From Microbacterium schleiferi (GTDB taxonomy: Bacteria > Actinomycetota > Actinomycetes > Actinomycetales > Microbacteriaceae), in NCBI RefSeq assembly GCF_020781975.1, contig NZ_JAJGNI010000007.1, forward strand, positions 124,001 through 188,000: DNA of 64,000 nucleotides. Direction: 5' to 3'. Below the pieces are notes generated by a model, which was not told where the DNA came from, did no database searches, and saw only the letters and a program-made list of their open reading frames with translations. The position numbers were made by a program, and so were the translations under genes. The stretch's first letter is position 1. Each line of letters begins with the position of its first letter. Positions 56,839 to 64,000 of this stretch are shown one piece after another.

Positions 56839-57516
56839 ATGCCGTACGACAGCGGGCCGCACGCCGACGTGCTGTACGTCGAAGACGATCAGGACGTCGC
56901 CCAGATGACGATCGAGGTGCTTTCGGAGTTCCATACCGTCGTTCACGCGGCAGACGTCGCGTCGGCTCGGTCCCGCGCCCTGCAGCAGCGATTCGACGTG
57001 ATGGTTATCGACCGGCGGCTTCCCGGCGGCGACGGAATCGATCTGGTTCGCGCGATCCGCACCGCTCGCATTACGACGCCCATCCTGCTGCTGACCGCCC
57101 TCGGCGCCGTCGATGACCGGGTCGAGGGTTTGGATGCCGGCGCCAACGACTACCTCGTGAAACCATTCGACTACGGTGAGTTGCTCGCCCGCATCCGGGC
57201 TCTCGTGCGCGGCTACCGTGCAGAGCAGCACCGCCGCACGCTCGGCGAGTGGGTGTTCGTCCCCGAGTCCCAGGCGCTGTACGGGCCGTCGGGCGGCCGG
57301 GTCGCGCTCACCACGACCGAGACCGCGTTGCTGGATGTGCTCAGCGCCAGCCCCGAGCACGTGTTCAGTCGAGAAGAGATCCTGGGTGCCGTGTTCCACG
57401 AGGGTGATACGCCGGGGTCGGTCGACACGTACGTCCACTACATCCGGCGCAAGTCGGTTCCCGAGATGATCGAGACGGTGCGCGCTCGCGGCTACCGGGT
57501 CGGGCAGCCGTCATGA
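56839..57516 (+). CDS. OmpR/PhoB-type response regulator
   Basis: 225 residues: a receiver domain with acidic pocket EDD (15-17), phospho-acceptor Asp58 (VIDRRLPGGDG), Thr near 86 and Lys near 107 (YLVKPFDYG), then a winged-helix output domain ending YIRRKSVPEMIETVRARGYRVG. ATG 56839 follows CGGGAGG. Overlaps the histidine kinase start (ATGA). Probably controls the electron-transfer genes next door, by proximity. Confidence 0.94.
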   Translation: MPYDSGPHADVLYVEDDQDVAQMTIEVLSEFHTVVHAADVASARSRALQQRFDVMVIDRRLPGGDGIDLVRAIRTARITTPILLLTALGAVDDRVEGLDAGANDYLVKPFDYGELLARIRALVRGYRAEQHRRTLGEWVFVPESQALYGPSGGRVALTTTETALLDVLSASPEHVFSREEILGAVFHEGDTPGSVDTYVHYIRRKSVPEMIETVRARGYRVGQPS

Positions 57517-58499
57517 CCACTCCGGAGGCTGCCGACCGGCGTCGCGTGCAGCGGGCCGCCTTCTCGGTGGGGGTGTGGGTTGCTGCGGTGTCGGCGATCG
57601 TCGTCGCGCTCGGTGTGTCGGTCTTGGTTGCCGTGATCTTGCTTCGCGCGCGTGTCGAGAACAACGAGCACGCAACGCCCTTCCCCGGCGGCCATCGGGG
57701 GTCTGGCGATGACCTCGTGGTTGACGTCGACCGGGTGCTGCCGTGGGTGATCGGCCTCGGCATCCTGGGCGTGCTCATCCTGTCGCTGATCGCATGGTTC
57801 GCTGCCCGCCGCGCCGTGCAGCCGCTGGGCGAGGCGCTGCGGCTGCAGCGGAACTTCGTGGCCGACGCCAGTCACGAACTGCGCACGCCGCTGACGACCC
57901 TGACCAGTCGCATCCAGATCGCGCAGCGTCGGCTGGAACGCGGCGGAGATGTCGCCGAAGCTCTCGATCAGCTGCGCTCCGACGCTGACGCAATGAACGA
58001 CATGCTCACCGATCTGTTGATGGCGGCCGAGGGTAAGGCTGAGACGACTGCTGTCTCGCCGGTCGGTGATGCGATGGATGCCGCGGTCTCCCGCCTCCGG
58101 CCGCTCGCGGATGACAGCGCGGTGTCGCTCGAGGTCTTCTCGAGCGACCGGGCGGTGCGGATGCCGCTTCCCACCCTGACTCGCATTCTGATGGCTGTCG
58201 TCGACAATGCGATCCAGCACAGTCCGCGGGGAGCCGTGGTGACGATCGCTGCTGCAACTGCCCGTGACGACGTGGAGATCCGCGTCAGCGATCACGGCAG
58301 CGGGATCGACCCGGCCGACGCGGAGCGCATCTTCGAGAGGTTCGCCCGTGGGTCTGAGACGGGCAGGCGTCGCGGGTTCGGACTCGGGCTCGCGCTGGTG
58401 CGTGACGTGCTGACTCGCTATTCGGGCCGGATCGAGGTCGAGTCGACCTCACCGAGCGGCACGACCTTTCTCATCACGCTGCCGAGTGCTCGCGCGTGA
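57513..58499 (+). CDS. Sensor histidine kinase
   Basis: 328 residues: two membrane spans (about 14-42 and 75-95) around a short extracytoplasmic loop of about 30 residues, then HisKA with the H-box DASHELRTPL (His121), N-box VVDNAIQHSPRG, G1 DHGSGI and G2 GFGLGLALV. The small sensor loop suggests sensing in or near the membrane. The last 26 bases overlap the convergent apbE-like gene. Confidence 0.94.
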   Translation: MTTPEAADRRRVQRAAFSVGVWVAAVSAIVVALGVSVLVAVILLRARVENNEHATPFPGGHRGSGDDLVVDVDRVLPWVIGLGILGVLILSLIAWFAARRAVQPLGEALRLQRNFVADASHELRTPLTTLTSRIQIAQRRLERGGDVAEALDQLRSDADAMNDMLTDLLMAAEGKAETTAVSPVGDAMDAAVSRLRPLADDSAVSLEVFSSDRAVRMPLPTLTRILMAVVDNAIQHSPRGAVVTIAAATARDDVEIRVSDHGSGIDPADAERIFERFARGSETGRRRGFGLGLALVRDVLTRYSGRIEVESTSPSGTTFLITLPSARA

Positions 58500-59283
58500 C
58501 CACCGCCACCTCCGTCGTGCCCAGCCACCGGCGAACGCCTCCGTCATCGGTCACCGTCATGCCCGACCGCGAGAGCGCCGCTGAAACCCACGACAGGTCG
58601 TCGCCGGCGACAACCGCGACGGTTGCCCAGAGGTCTGCCTCGGCCAGGGAATCGGCGACGACTGTCGCGCTGCGAACGCCGGTCGCCGGCTCGCCGGAGC
58701 GGGGGTCCAGGATGTGCACACCCCGCTCAGCTGTCCCCGAGGTCGCAACCGCGCCATCGACCACGTCGATGATCGCGAGAACCTCACCGGCCCGGTGCGG
58801 GTCGGCAATGCCCATGCGCCACACCCAGTCGGTGCCCGGCGCCGTGCCCACCTGCATGTCACCGCCCGCGTTGATGCCGATGGCTGTCGCGCCGCCCGCG
58901 GTCAGGAGCGGCAGAAGGTGCATCCGTGCCGCCCGCTCGACCGCCCACCCTTTGACGTAGCCGGTCGGGTCGAACCAACCGCGCCAGGTAGCCGAGAACC
59001 GGCCGCCAGAGCGCTGCTCGGCGTTCAGACACGCCGCGGCGACCTCGGCAACGAGCGGATGCGCATCGTCGAGTGTGATCTCACCGCGGCGGAGACGGCT
59101 GATTTCCGAGTCCTCGCGATAGGTCGAGAAGATTCTGTCTGCCTCGCGAAGCTCGTTGAACGCACGAGCCACGGATGCTGCGGTCTCGGCATCCTTCACG
59201 AACGCGGTGGTGCCGTAGGCGTGGACCGAGACGACAGTTCCCATGATGGTCTGGACCCAGACGCGAGGCTCGTCGGAACTCAT
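58474..59283 (-). CDS. FAD:protein FMN transferase (ApbE family)
   Basis: 269 residues: the ApbE core with TYREDSEISRLRRGE, DPTGYVKGWAVERAA, INAGGDMQVGTAPG and DPRSGEPATGV. Transfers FMN from FAD to a Thr/Ser of target proteins, here very probably the FMN-binding protein encoded immediately upstream, whose stop overlaps this start. There is no lipobox or signal peptide, so the modification may occur in the cytoplasm or the N-terminus is unconventional. Start: ATG 59283. Confidence 0.93.
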   Translation of the reverse strand: MSSDEPRVWVQTIMGTVVSVHAYGTTAFVKDAETAASVARAFNELREADRIFSTYREDSEISRLRRGEITLDDAHPLVAEVAAACLNAEQRSGGRFSATWRGWFDPTGYVKGWAVERAARMHLLPLLTAGGATAIGINAGGDMQVGTAPGTDWVWRMGIADPHRAGEVLAIIDVVDGAVATSGTAERGVHILDPRSGEPATGVRSATVVADSLAEADLWATVAVVAGDDLSWVSAALSRSGMTVTDDGGVRRWLGTTEVAVVTREHSAA

Positions 59284-59807
59284 TGCTGTGCCTGATCCAG
59301 CGCGCTCTGGAGGGACTGCGTGTACCCCTGGCTGGTGTAGGTGGCGCCCGAGACCATGCGGATCGACGCACTTTGCGCGCTTGTCGTCTCGGAGATCAGC
59401 ACCGGCAGTGCGCGGGCATTGATCTGCTGATCCTCGCGATTGCTGTTCGGGTACTGCGGCACCTGGACCTCGGTGATCACGCCCCCGCTGACCGTGATCT
59501 GGACCTGCACGTTGCCGTAGCGGGTGCGGACCGCATCGCCCGTGTATGTGCCGTCGGCAAGGCCGCTTGTGTTCTGTTGCGTGGTGGTCGTCGACGGGGA
59601 CGGCGATGCCGAGGGGGTGGATGTTCCGGTCGAACCCGAGGCGTCAGCTGAGCTCGATGACGTCGACGCTGGCGCCGGGACGGTTGTCGTGCTGCCCGCG
59701 GTGTCGTCGGCGGCAACCGGCATGACGGCCTCAAGCGAGGTGCGGTAGCTGAACAGGAGGACGACGCCGCTCAGGGTGGCAAGAAGTCCGTAAACGATGC
59801 GCTTCAT
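59280..59807 (-). CDS. FMN-binding domain protein (flavinylation target)
   Basis: 175 residues: a single N-terminal membrane anchor (about 5-24), a long Ser/Thr/Pro/Ala linker (about 33-82), then an FMN-binding domain (GTYTGDAVRTRYGNVQVQITVSGG and INARALPVLISE) with the covalent-FMN motif SGAT followed by YTSQGY; the Thr of SGAT is the expected attachment site. Carries electrons outside the membrane. Operon: ferric-reductase-like gene, this gene, apbE. Confidence 0.92.
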   Translation of the reverse strand: MKRIVYGLLATLSGVVLLFSYRTSLEAVMPVAADDTAGSTTTVPAPASTSSSSADASGSTGTSTPSASPSPSTTTTQQNTSGLADGTYTGDAVRTRYGNVQVQITVSGGVITEVQVPQYPNSNREDQQINARALPVLISETTSAQSASIRMVSGATYTSQGYTQSLQSALDQAQQ

Positions 59808-59830
59808 CTGAGGCTCCGTGGGGTGAGGGG

Positions 59831-61303
59831 TTAGACGGTGAAGGACTCGGAATGGATGCGGGTGCGGTGAACTCCCGCGGCGCGCAGGTCATGCTCGAGG
59901 GCCTTCATCCATGGCGCGGGTCCGCAGAGGAACACGTCGTAGTCCTCGAGGTCGGGCGCGAGATGGCGCAGCGCATCGGAGCCCGTCCACGCGGCGTGCG
60001 AGGCCGGCAGCCACGAGGATGCTGTCCGGGCTCGGGGCCCCGGAAGCGGGATGTGTCGGAGGCCTCGGTGCGCGACGAGCGTGCCGATTGCTTCCGTGCG
60101 CAGCGCTGCCTGTGTCGAGTGGTCGCGGGTGACCAGCGTCGCCTGGCCCGGCGCGTAGTCCTCGGCTTCGAGCAGGGCGACCAACGGTGCTACACCGGCG
60201 CCGGCACCGATCATCAGAAGCTTCGAGCCGGTGCGGGCATCACCGGTCATCGTGCCGTACGGTCCCTCCAGCAGGACGGGGGTACCGGGAGCGAGTCGTG
60301 CCAGGCGGGCGGTGCCATCACCGACGATGCGGGCAGAGATCGTCAGGCTGCGGCCGTCGGGAGCCGCAGCCAACGAGAACGGGTTAGCCCGCGAGGCGCC
60401 CGGACCATCCAGGAAGCGCCAGATGAAGAACTGGCCAGCGCGGGCACCGAGGCGATCCAGTCGTCGTCCGGTCATCGTCACCGCCACACCGCCCACGCCA
60501 TCAGGACGAACGTCGGCAACCCGCACCCGGTGACGCAGCGAGCGCGCGAGGGGGACGAGGATGCGGAACACGACGATCGCTGCGGCGCTGACAGCCCACA
60601 GGCCCCACCAGTAGGCGGTGGCGACGGGGGAGAAGAGGAAGTCGGCGCCGGTCCACAGCTGGTGGGGCAGCGCCAGCCCGACACCCAGGTAGGCGTACAG
60701 GTGCAGCAGGTGCCATGACTCGTAGCGCAACTTCGCTCGAGCGCGACGCATCGAGGTGATCGCGACAACGATGATGAGAATCGTGCCGGCGGTTGCGAGA
60801 AGCATCCCCGGGTAATCCCACACGAACTCCCAGAACTGGACGACGACGTTGACATCGGTCGCTTCCGCGTACCCCAGCACCAGGAGTGCGATGTGGGCGA
60901 GCATGAGCGAAAAAGACCAGAAGCCGACGAGTCGGTGCATCTGGGTGAGGCCATCACGGCCGAACCCGCGCTCGAACAGGGGGATACGCGCAAGAAGGAT
61001 CACCTGGTAGAGGAGGAGGTTCGACGCGGCGAGCCCGGTAAGGCGGCCCAGGCTGTTCAGTGCCGCCGCGTCGAATCCCCACAGGTCCTGGATGCCGCCG
61101 CCGGCCACCCACAGAGCAAGAACGAACAGGCTCGTGAGCCAAATGACGGCTGTCGCAGCGACATTCCATGCCCGCCGGGCAGAGCGCCCCCGACGGCTGC
61201 CGCGCACGCTGGTGGTCGCCCGCGGTGAGGTAAGAGGCTGCGGGAGCCGCGAAGAGGGATGCGGTGCCGTGACGGTGGTGCGAGACGGGGTCGCCGTGGT
61301 CAT
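59831..61303 (-). CDS. Ferric-reductase-like flavohaem transmembrane oxidoreductase
   Basis: 490 residues: N-terminal segment of about six spans with a ferric-reductase-like haem core (HRLVGFWSFSLMLAHIALLV and WHLLHLYAYLGVGLALPHQLW supply paired His), followed by FAD-binding (RAGQFFIWRF, NPFSLAAAPDG) and NAD(P)-binding (GAGAGVAPLVALLE, LCGPAPWM) domains. Expected to move electrons from cytoplasmic NAD(P)H across the membrane, perhaps to the FMN-binding protein. First gene of the module, 23 bases before the FMN-protein gene. Confidence 0.9.
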   Translation of the reverse strand: MTTATPSRTTVTAPHPSSRLPQPLTSPRATTSVRGSRRGRSARRAWNVAATAVIWLTSLFVLALWVAGGGIQDLWGFDAAALNSLGRLTGLAASNLLLYQVILLARIPLFERGFGRDGLTQMHRLVGFWSFSLMLAHIALLVLGYAEATDVNVVVQFWEFVWDYPGMLLATAGTILIIVVAITSMRRARAKLRYESWHLLHLYAYLGVGLALPHQLWTGADFLFSPVATAYWWGLWAVSAAAIVVFRILVPLARSLRHRVRVADVRPDGVGGVAVTMTGRRLDRLGARAGQFFIWRFLDGPGASRANPFSLAAAPDGRSLTISARIVGDGTARLARLAPGTPVLLEGPYGTMTGDARTGSKLLMIGAGAGVAPLVALLEAEDYAPGQATLVTRDHSTQAALRTEAIGTLVAHRGLRHIPLPGPRARTASSWLPASHAAWTGSDALRHLAPDLEDYDVFLCGPAPWMKALEHDLRAAGVHRTRIHSESFTV

Positions 61304-61366
61304 GGGGACAGCGTGGTGGCCGGTCTCTGAGACTGCTCTAAGGAAAGCCTCCGCGCTCGCGGTTCA

Positions 61367-61372
61367 TAGACT
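61367..61372 (+). promoter_or_regulatory. -10 hexamer of the SEC-C gene (leaderless type)
   Basis: TAGACT, six bases, ATG 61379. Divergent from the reductase gene. Confidence 0.45.
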
Positions 61373-61378
61373 TCTCAC

Positions 61379-61816
61379 ATGAGTTTCGGATCCGCGGCAC
61401 AGTCCGGCATCCGTCGCCCGGCCGACCAGGATCCCTGTCTCTGCGGCAGTGGCAACGTCTACGGAAGGTGCTGCGGACCGCTGCACCGGGGCGAGGCGGC
61501 GCCGAGCCCGGAACGGCTGATGCGCTCGCGGTACAGCGCGTTCGCGCTCGGTGACGCTCGCTACCTCGCCGACACCTGGCACCCCCGAACGCGGCCCGAG
61601 CGGATCGACATTGACCCCGACGTGCACTGGGTCGGACTGCGCATCCTGGACGCCCCCGCGGTCGGTGCCGGGACCACCGGCGGCATCGTCGAATTCCGGG
61701 CGCGCTGGCGGCGCGGCGCCGAGGCGGAGGAGCAGCACGAGCGCAGCCGGTTCCGCCTCGCTGCCGGCCGCTGGTGGTACCTGGAAGCGGAAACGGCCGG
61801 CTCCGGCATCCCGTAA
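61379..61816 (+). CDS. SEC-C motif protein (YchJ-like, UPF0225)
   Basis: 145 residues with the zinc-binding SEC-C signature PCLCGSGNVYGRCCGPLH (Cys20, Cys22, Cys31, Cys32) and a C-terminal NTF2-like domain (RLMRSRYSAFALGDARYLADTWHP, SRFRLAAGRWWYLEA). The role of the family is not known. ATG 61379, likely leaderless. Confidence 0.9.
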   Translation: MSFGSAAQSGIRRPADQDPCLCGSGNVYGRCCGPLHRGEAAPSPERLMRSRYSAFALGDARYLADTWHPRTRPERIDIDPDVHWVGLRILDAPAVGAGTTGGIVEFRARWRRGAEAEEQHERSRFRLAAGRWWYLEAETAGSGIP

Positions 61817-61827
61817 CGGATGCCAAG

Positions 61828-61842
61828 ACCGGCCGATCCGGT
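61828..61842. terminator. Hairpin between convergent SEC-C and carbonic anhydrase genes
   Basis: ACCGG-CCGAT-CCGGT, 5-bp stem, in a 31-base gap. Weak. Confidence 0.35.
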
Positions 61843-61847
61843 TGTCC

Positions 61848-62423
61848 TCAGGACGCTGCGCCTGCTGTGGTCGCTGCCGGCACCTCGATGAGGCGACCGG
61901 TGCGGACGTCGTAGACATAGCCGTAGACCGGGATGCGCGCCGGGACGAGCGGGTGGGCCTTGATGCGGGCCACATCGTCGACGACGGCCTGGGCCTGGTC
62001 GCTGATCGTGAGCCAGTCGATGTATGCGGCCTCGGCGGAGCCGGGGCCGGTGCCGACGTCCACGAAGCCGTCAGCGCGCAGCTCGGCGGTCTCGAGGGAG
62101 TTCGCGAGCAGTCCGCGGATGACCTCGTCGGTGAAGAACTCCATGCCGCAGTCGGTGTGGTGGATGACGAACCACTCCTTCGTGCCCAGCAGCTTGTACG
62201 AGATCACGAGGGACCGGATGGCGTCGTCGGACGCGCGTCCCCCGGCGTTACGGATGACGTGGGCATCGCCTTCGCTGAGCCCGGCGTACTTGGCGGGGTC
62301 CAGCCGGGCGTCCATGCAGGTGAGGATGGCGAACCCGCGCGCGGGCGGCAGGGCGAGATCGCCCTTGTCGAATGCGGTTGCGTAGGACTCGTTGGCCTCG
62401 AGCACCTCGGACAGAACTGACAT
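61848..62423 (-). CDS. Beta-carbonic anhydrase
   Basis: Interconverts CO2 and bicarbonate. 191 residues; zinc ligands Cys36 and Asp38 in [10 protein letters not shown] and His89 and Cys92 in HHTDCGM, with the [15 protein letters not shown] block between. Similar in layout to the mycobacterial Rv1284 type. ATG 62423 follows GGAGTGTC. Preceded by an 80-base gap with no other feature. Confidence 0.95.
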   Translation of the reverse strand: MSVLSEVLEANESYATAFDKGDLALPPARGFAILTCMDARLDPAKYAGLSEGDAHVIRNAGGRASDDAIRSLVISYKLLGTKEWFVIHHTDCGMEFFTDEVIRGLLANSLETAELRADGFVDVGTGPGSAEAAYIDWLTISDQAQAVVDDVARIKAHPLVPARIPVYGYVYDVRTGRLIEVPAATTAGAAS

Positions 62424-62502
62424 GACACTCCTCGGGTGGGTGGGACAGTACCACGCTAGGTCTCACCCAGCCCGAGGTGCGCTGTATGACTGTCTGTGAC
62501 GA

Positions 62503-62826
62503 TCAGTGGCGCAGCCGGTCAGGAAGTACCCGAACCTCCCAGCCCGTGACCGCGGCGATGACCTCGCACAGCGATTCGGCCTCGGAACGCGCCGCGTCGG
62601 CCGAGTCGGTCGACAACACGTCGATCGTCAAGGGTGGCGGCTCACCGAACTTCGGGATCTCGATCAGCGCTCGAGCGCCGGAGGGCAGCGCAACGGCGGC
62701 GCGAGGGGTGCCCGCATCCGAGATCACGCCCTCGGCAGCGTTCGCGATGATCGTCAGGGCGTCGAGCTTGGTGGTCGCGGTGTCGGCGACAACAGTCGCG
62801 ACGAACGCGGTCGGCGCAGCATCCAT
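62503..62826 (-). CDS. Hypothetical protein, 107 residues
   Basis: No family recognised. Small alpha+beta protein (LDALTIIANAAEGVISDAG, VALPSGARALIEIPKFGEPPPLTIDVLS, and a C-terminal amphipathic helix AARSEAESLCEVIAAVTGWEV). ATG 62826 is chosen; an upstream ATG at 62844 gives a less protein-like N-terminus. Coding character (Ala-rich, GC third positions) is convincing. Lies between carbonic anhydrase and the pyruvate-kinase-like gene on the same strand. Confidence 0.65.
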   Translation of the reverse strand: MDAAPTAFVATVVADTATTKLDALTIIANAAEGVISDAGTPRAAVALPSGARALIEIPKFGEPPPLTIDVLSTDSADAARSEAESLCEVIAAVTGWEVRVLPDRLRH

Positions 62827-62883
62827 GCACACAGTGTGGCGCACTGCGACCCGGCCAGGGCTGAGGACGAGCGGCAGGCAGAT

Positions 62884-64000
62884 TCAGCCTTCGTGGGACC
62901 AGGCGCGCAGCCGCCGCAGCAGCGGGCGCTTCTTCTCGAGGTGCCCGTGCATCCGCCGCAGAATGTCATCGAGCGCTTCGATGGCCTCCTCGATGTGCGG
63001 CCCCTTGTTGAGCATGACGCACTCAGCGCGTTCGCCGGCCGCGGCATCCGTCACCTCCGCGCGCGTAGGCACCCCGTTACCGGCGAGGGAGTCGAGCACC
63101 TGCGTCGCCCAGATCACCGGAACGTGCGCCGCCTCGCACAGCCAGAGGATCTCTTCCTGCACCTCCGCGAGCCGCTCCCAGCCGGCCTCCACACCCAGGT
63201 CGCCGCGGGCGATCATGATGCCCACCCGTGGCCGTTGCATGAGCTCAAGGAGGATTTCGGGCAGCGCCCGGAAGGCGCGCACCGTCTCAATTTTCACAAC
63301 GACGCCCAGGTGCCCGGCACCCCGCGAGTCGAGCTCGTCGAATAGGCGTGCAACGTCGCCGGGGGAGCGCGCGAACGAGAGCTGCACGATGTCGGTGAAT
63401 CCGACGACGTCATCGAGAGCTCGCAGATCCTCGTCGGTGAGCGCCGAGATGGGGAGGTCGGTGTCCGGAAGGTTGATGCCCTTCTCGGCACGCAGTTTCG
63501 TTCCCCGCGGCGAGGCCAGGGTGACTTCGACCTCCGCGACGCGCCGGCCGTCAGTTACCGCCACGGCGCGCACGAAGCCCTCGATCTTGCCGTCATCGAA
63601 GAGCACCCGGTCGCCGACGCGGATCACGTCGAGCGCTTCGGGCACGGTACAGCCGACGTGGTGTCGTCCCTCGTGCGTGAATCCCGGTTCCTCATCCGGA
63701 CGCAGTTCGACGATGTCGCCCCGATGGACCCGCAGCGCCTGGTCGACCGAGGGCACCGCGCCGACCCGGGTCTCGCGACCATCGACATCCAGCACTGTCC
63801 CGGTTCCGATATACGCGGTGCGGTCGCCCTCGATCCGCGCCCCGCCATCGCGCACCGCGACGACGGTCATGTACCGCGAGCGCCCGCGGGTGTCGGTGAA
63901 TTCGACGGTGTCGTCGATCCGAAGGCGAGCAAGCCACGCGGCATCCGTGACGGGAATCTCCCCAGGGGGTGGAGCCGACCCGTCAGCGCTCGGGGCGACC
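62884..64000 (-). CDS. Pyruvate-kinase-like protein, 5' end outside window
   Basis: 371 codons visible; the frame stays open to the right edge, so the N-terminus is missing. Pyruvate kinase features: INLPDTDLPISALTDEDL, VVKIETVRAF (the Lys-Glu pair), MIARGDLGVEAGWERL (phosphate/metal site) and ATQVLDSLAGNGVPTRAEVTDAA. The usual allosteric C-terminal domain is absent: after CVMLNKGPHIEEAIEALDDI the protein ends within about 30 residues. NKGPHI replaces the GETA block, as in a distinct long-N-terminus subgroup of pyruvate kinases. Activity should not be assumed. Confidence 0.88.
   Translation of the reverse strand, partial: VAPSADGSAPPPGEIPVTDAAWLARLRIDDTVEFTDTRGRSRYMTVVAVRDGGARIEGDRTAYIGTGTVLDVDGRETRVGAVPSVDQALRVHRGDIVELRPDEEPGFTHEGRHHVGCTVPEALDVIRVGDRVLFDDGKIEGFVRAVAVTDGRRVAEVEVTLASPRGTKLRAEKGINLPDTDLPISALTDEDLRALDDVVGFTDIVQLSFARSPGDVARLFDELDSRGAGHLGVVVKIETVRAFRALPEILLELMQRPRVGIMIARGDLGVEAGWERLAEVQEEILWLCEAAHVPVIWATQVLDSLAGNGVPTRAEVTDAAAGERAECVMLNKGPHIEEAIEALDDILRRMHGHLEKKRPLLRRLRAWSHEG

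Overview
The window is a stretch of high-GC actinobacterial chromosome. It most probably comes from the Microbacteriaceae, with Microbacterium or a close relative as the best guess. That assignment is an inference from three things. Gene order closely follows two mycobacterial blocks (aroG-pknL-Rv2175c-prenyl synthase-DUF3040-mraZ...wag31, and erpA-ctaC-ctaD-ctaF...qcrBAC-ctaE-trpD). There is a QcrCAB/aa3 respiratory supercomplex with a di-haem QcrC. Codon choice and GTG/TTG starts are typical of GC-rich actinobacteria. Genes are packed tightly and no stretch above 300 bases lacks a gene; the longest gap, 5116-5398, holds a terminator and the MraZ operator. I see no tRNA, rRNA, CRISPR, insertion sequence or prophage.

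Layout. 1-5.1 kb: 3' part of class II DAHP synthase, a PASTA Ser/Thr kinase, an Rv2175c-like DNA-binding protein, a polyprenyl diphosphate synthase and a DUF3040 membrane protein. 5.3-25.4 kb: the division and cell-wall (dcw) cluster mraZ-rsmH-ftsL-ftsI-murF-mraY-murD-ftsW-murG-[insert]-murC-ftsQ-ftsZ-yggS-sepF-yggT-divIVA-lspA. murE is absent, and two regulator plus membrane-protein modules (GntR and PadR) are inserted between murG and murC on the opposite strand. 25.5-34.1 kb: RluD-type pseudouridine synthase, VKOR, NUDIX, dnaE, hisD, nrdR, pyrD.

34.2-38.0 kb is the most unusual part. It is a co-directional four-gene cluster: a clavaminate-synthase-like Fe(II)/2-oxoglutarate oxygenase, a sugar-transfer-type ATP-grasp ligase, and two alanine-racemase homologues whose active-site residues are lost in a complementary way. 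The last three genes are joined by overlaps or immediate coupling. A cell-wall role is attractive (type-B peptidoglycan of Microbacterium contains 3-hydroxyglutamate and D-diamino acids linked to the alpha-carboxyl of D-Glu), but this is a hypothesis.

38.1-51.1 kb: DUF3043 protein, M20 dipeptidase, erpA, cytochrome aa3 oxidase (ctaC, ctaD, ctaF, ctaE), bc1 complex (qcrC, qcrA, qcrB), an EamA transporter, a rhodanese and trpD. 51.2-64 kb is a more accessory-looking mix: a small membrane protein, a PHP phosphoesterase, a 38-residue Cys-rich protein behind a perfect CsoR-type palindrome, a CynX-type transporter, a 5'-3' exonuclease, two exported proteins, a two-component system beside an ApbE / FMN-binding protein / ferric-reductase-like electron-transfer module, a SEC-C protein, beta-carbonic anhydrase, a small hypothetical protein and a pyruvate-kinase-like gene cut by the right edge.

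Many first genes have a TANNNT hexamer ending 6-7 bases before the start codon, which suggests widespread leaderless transcription.
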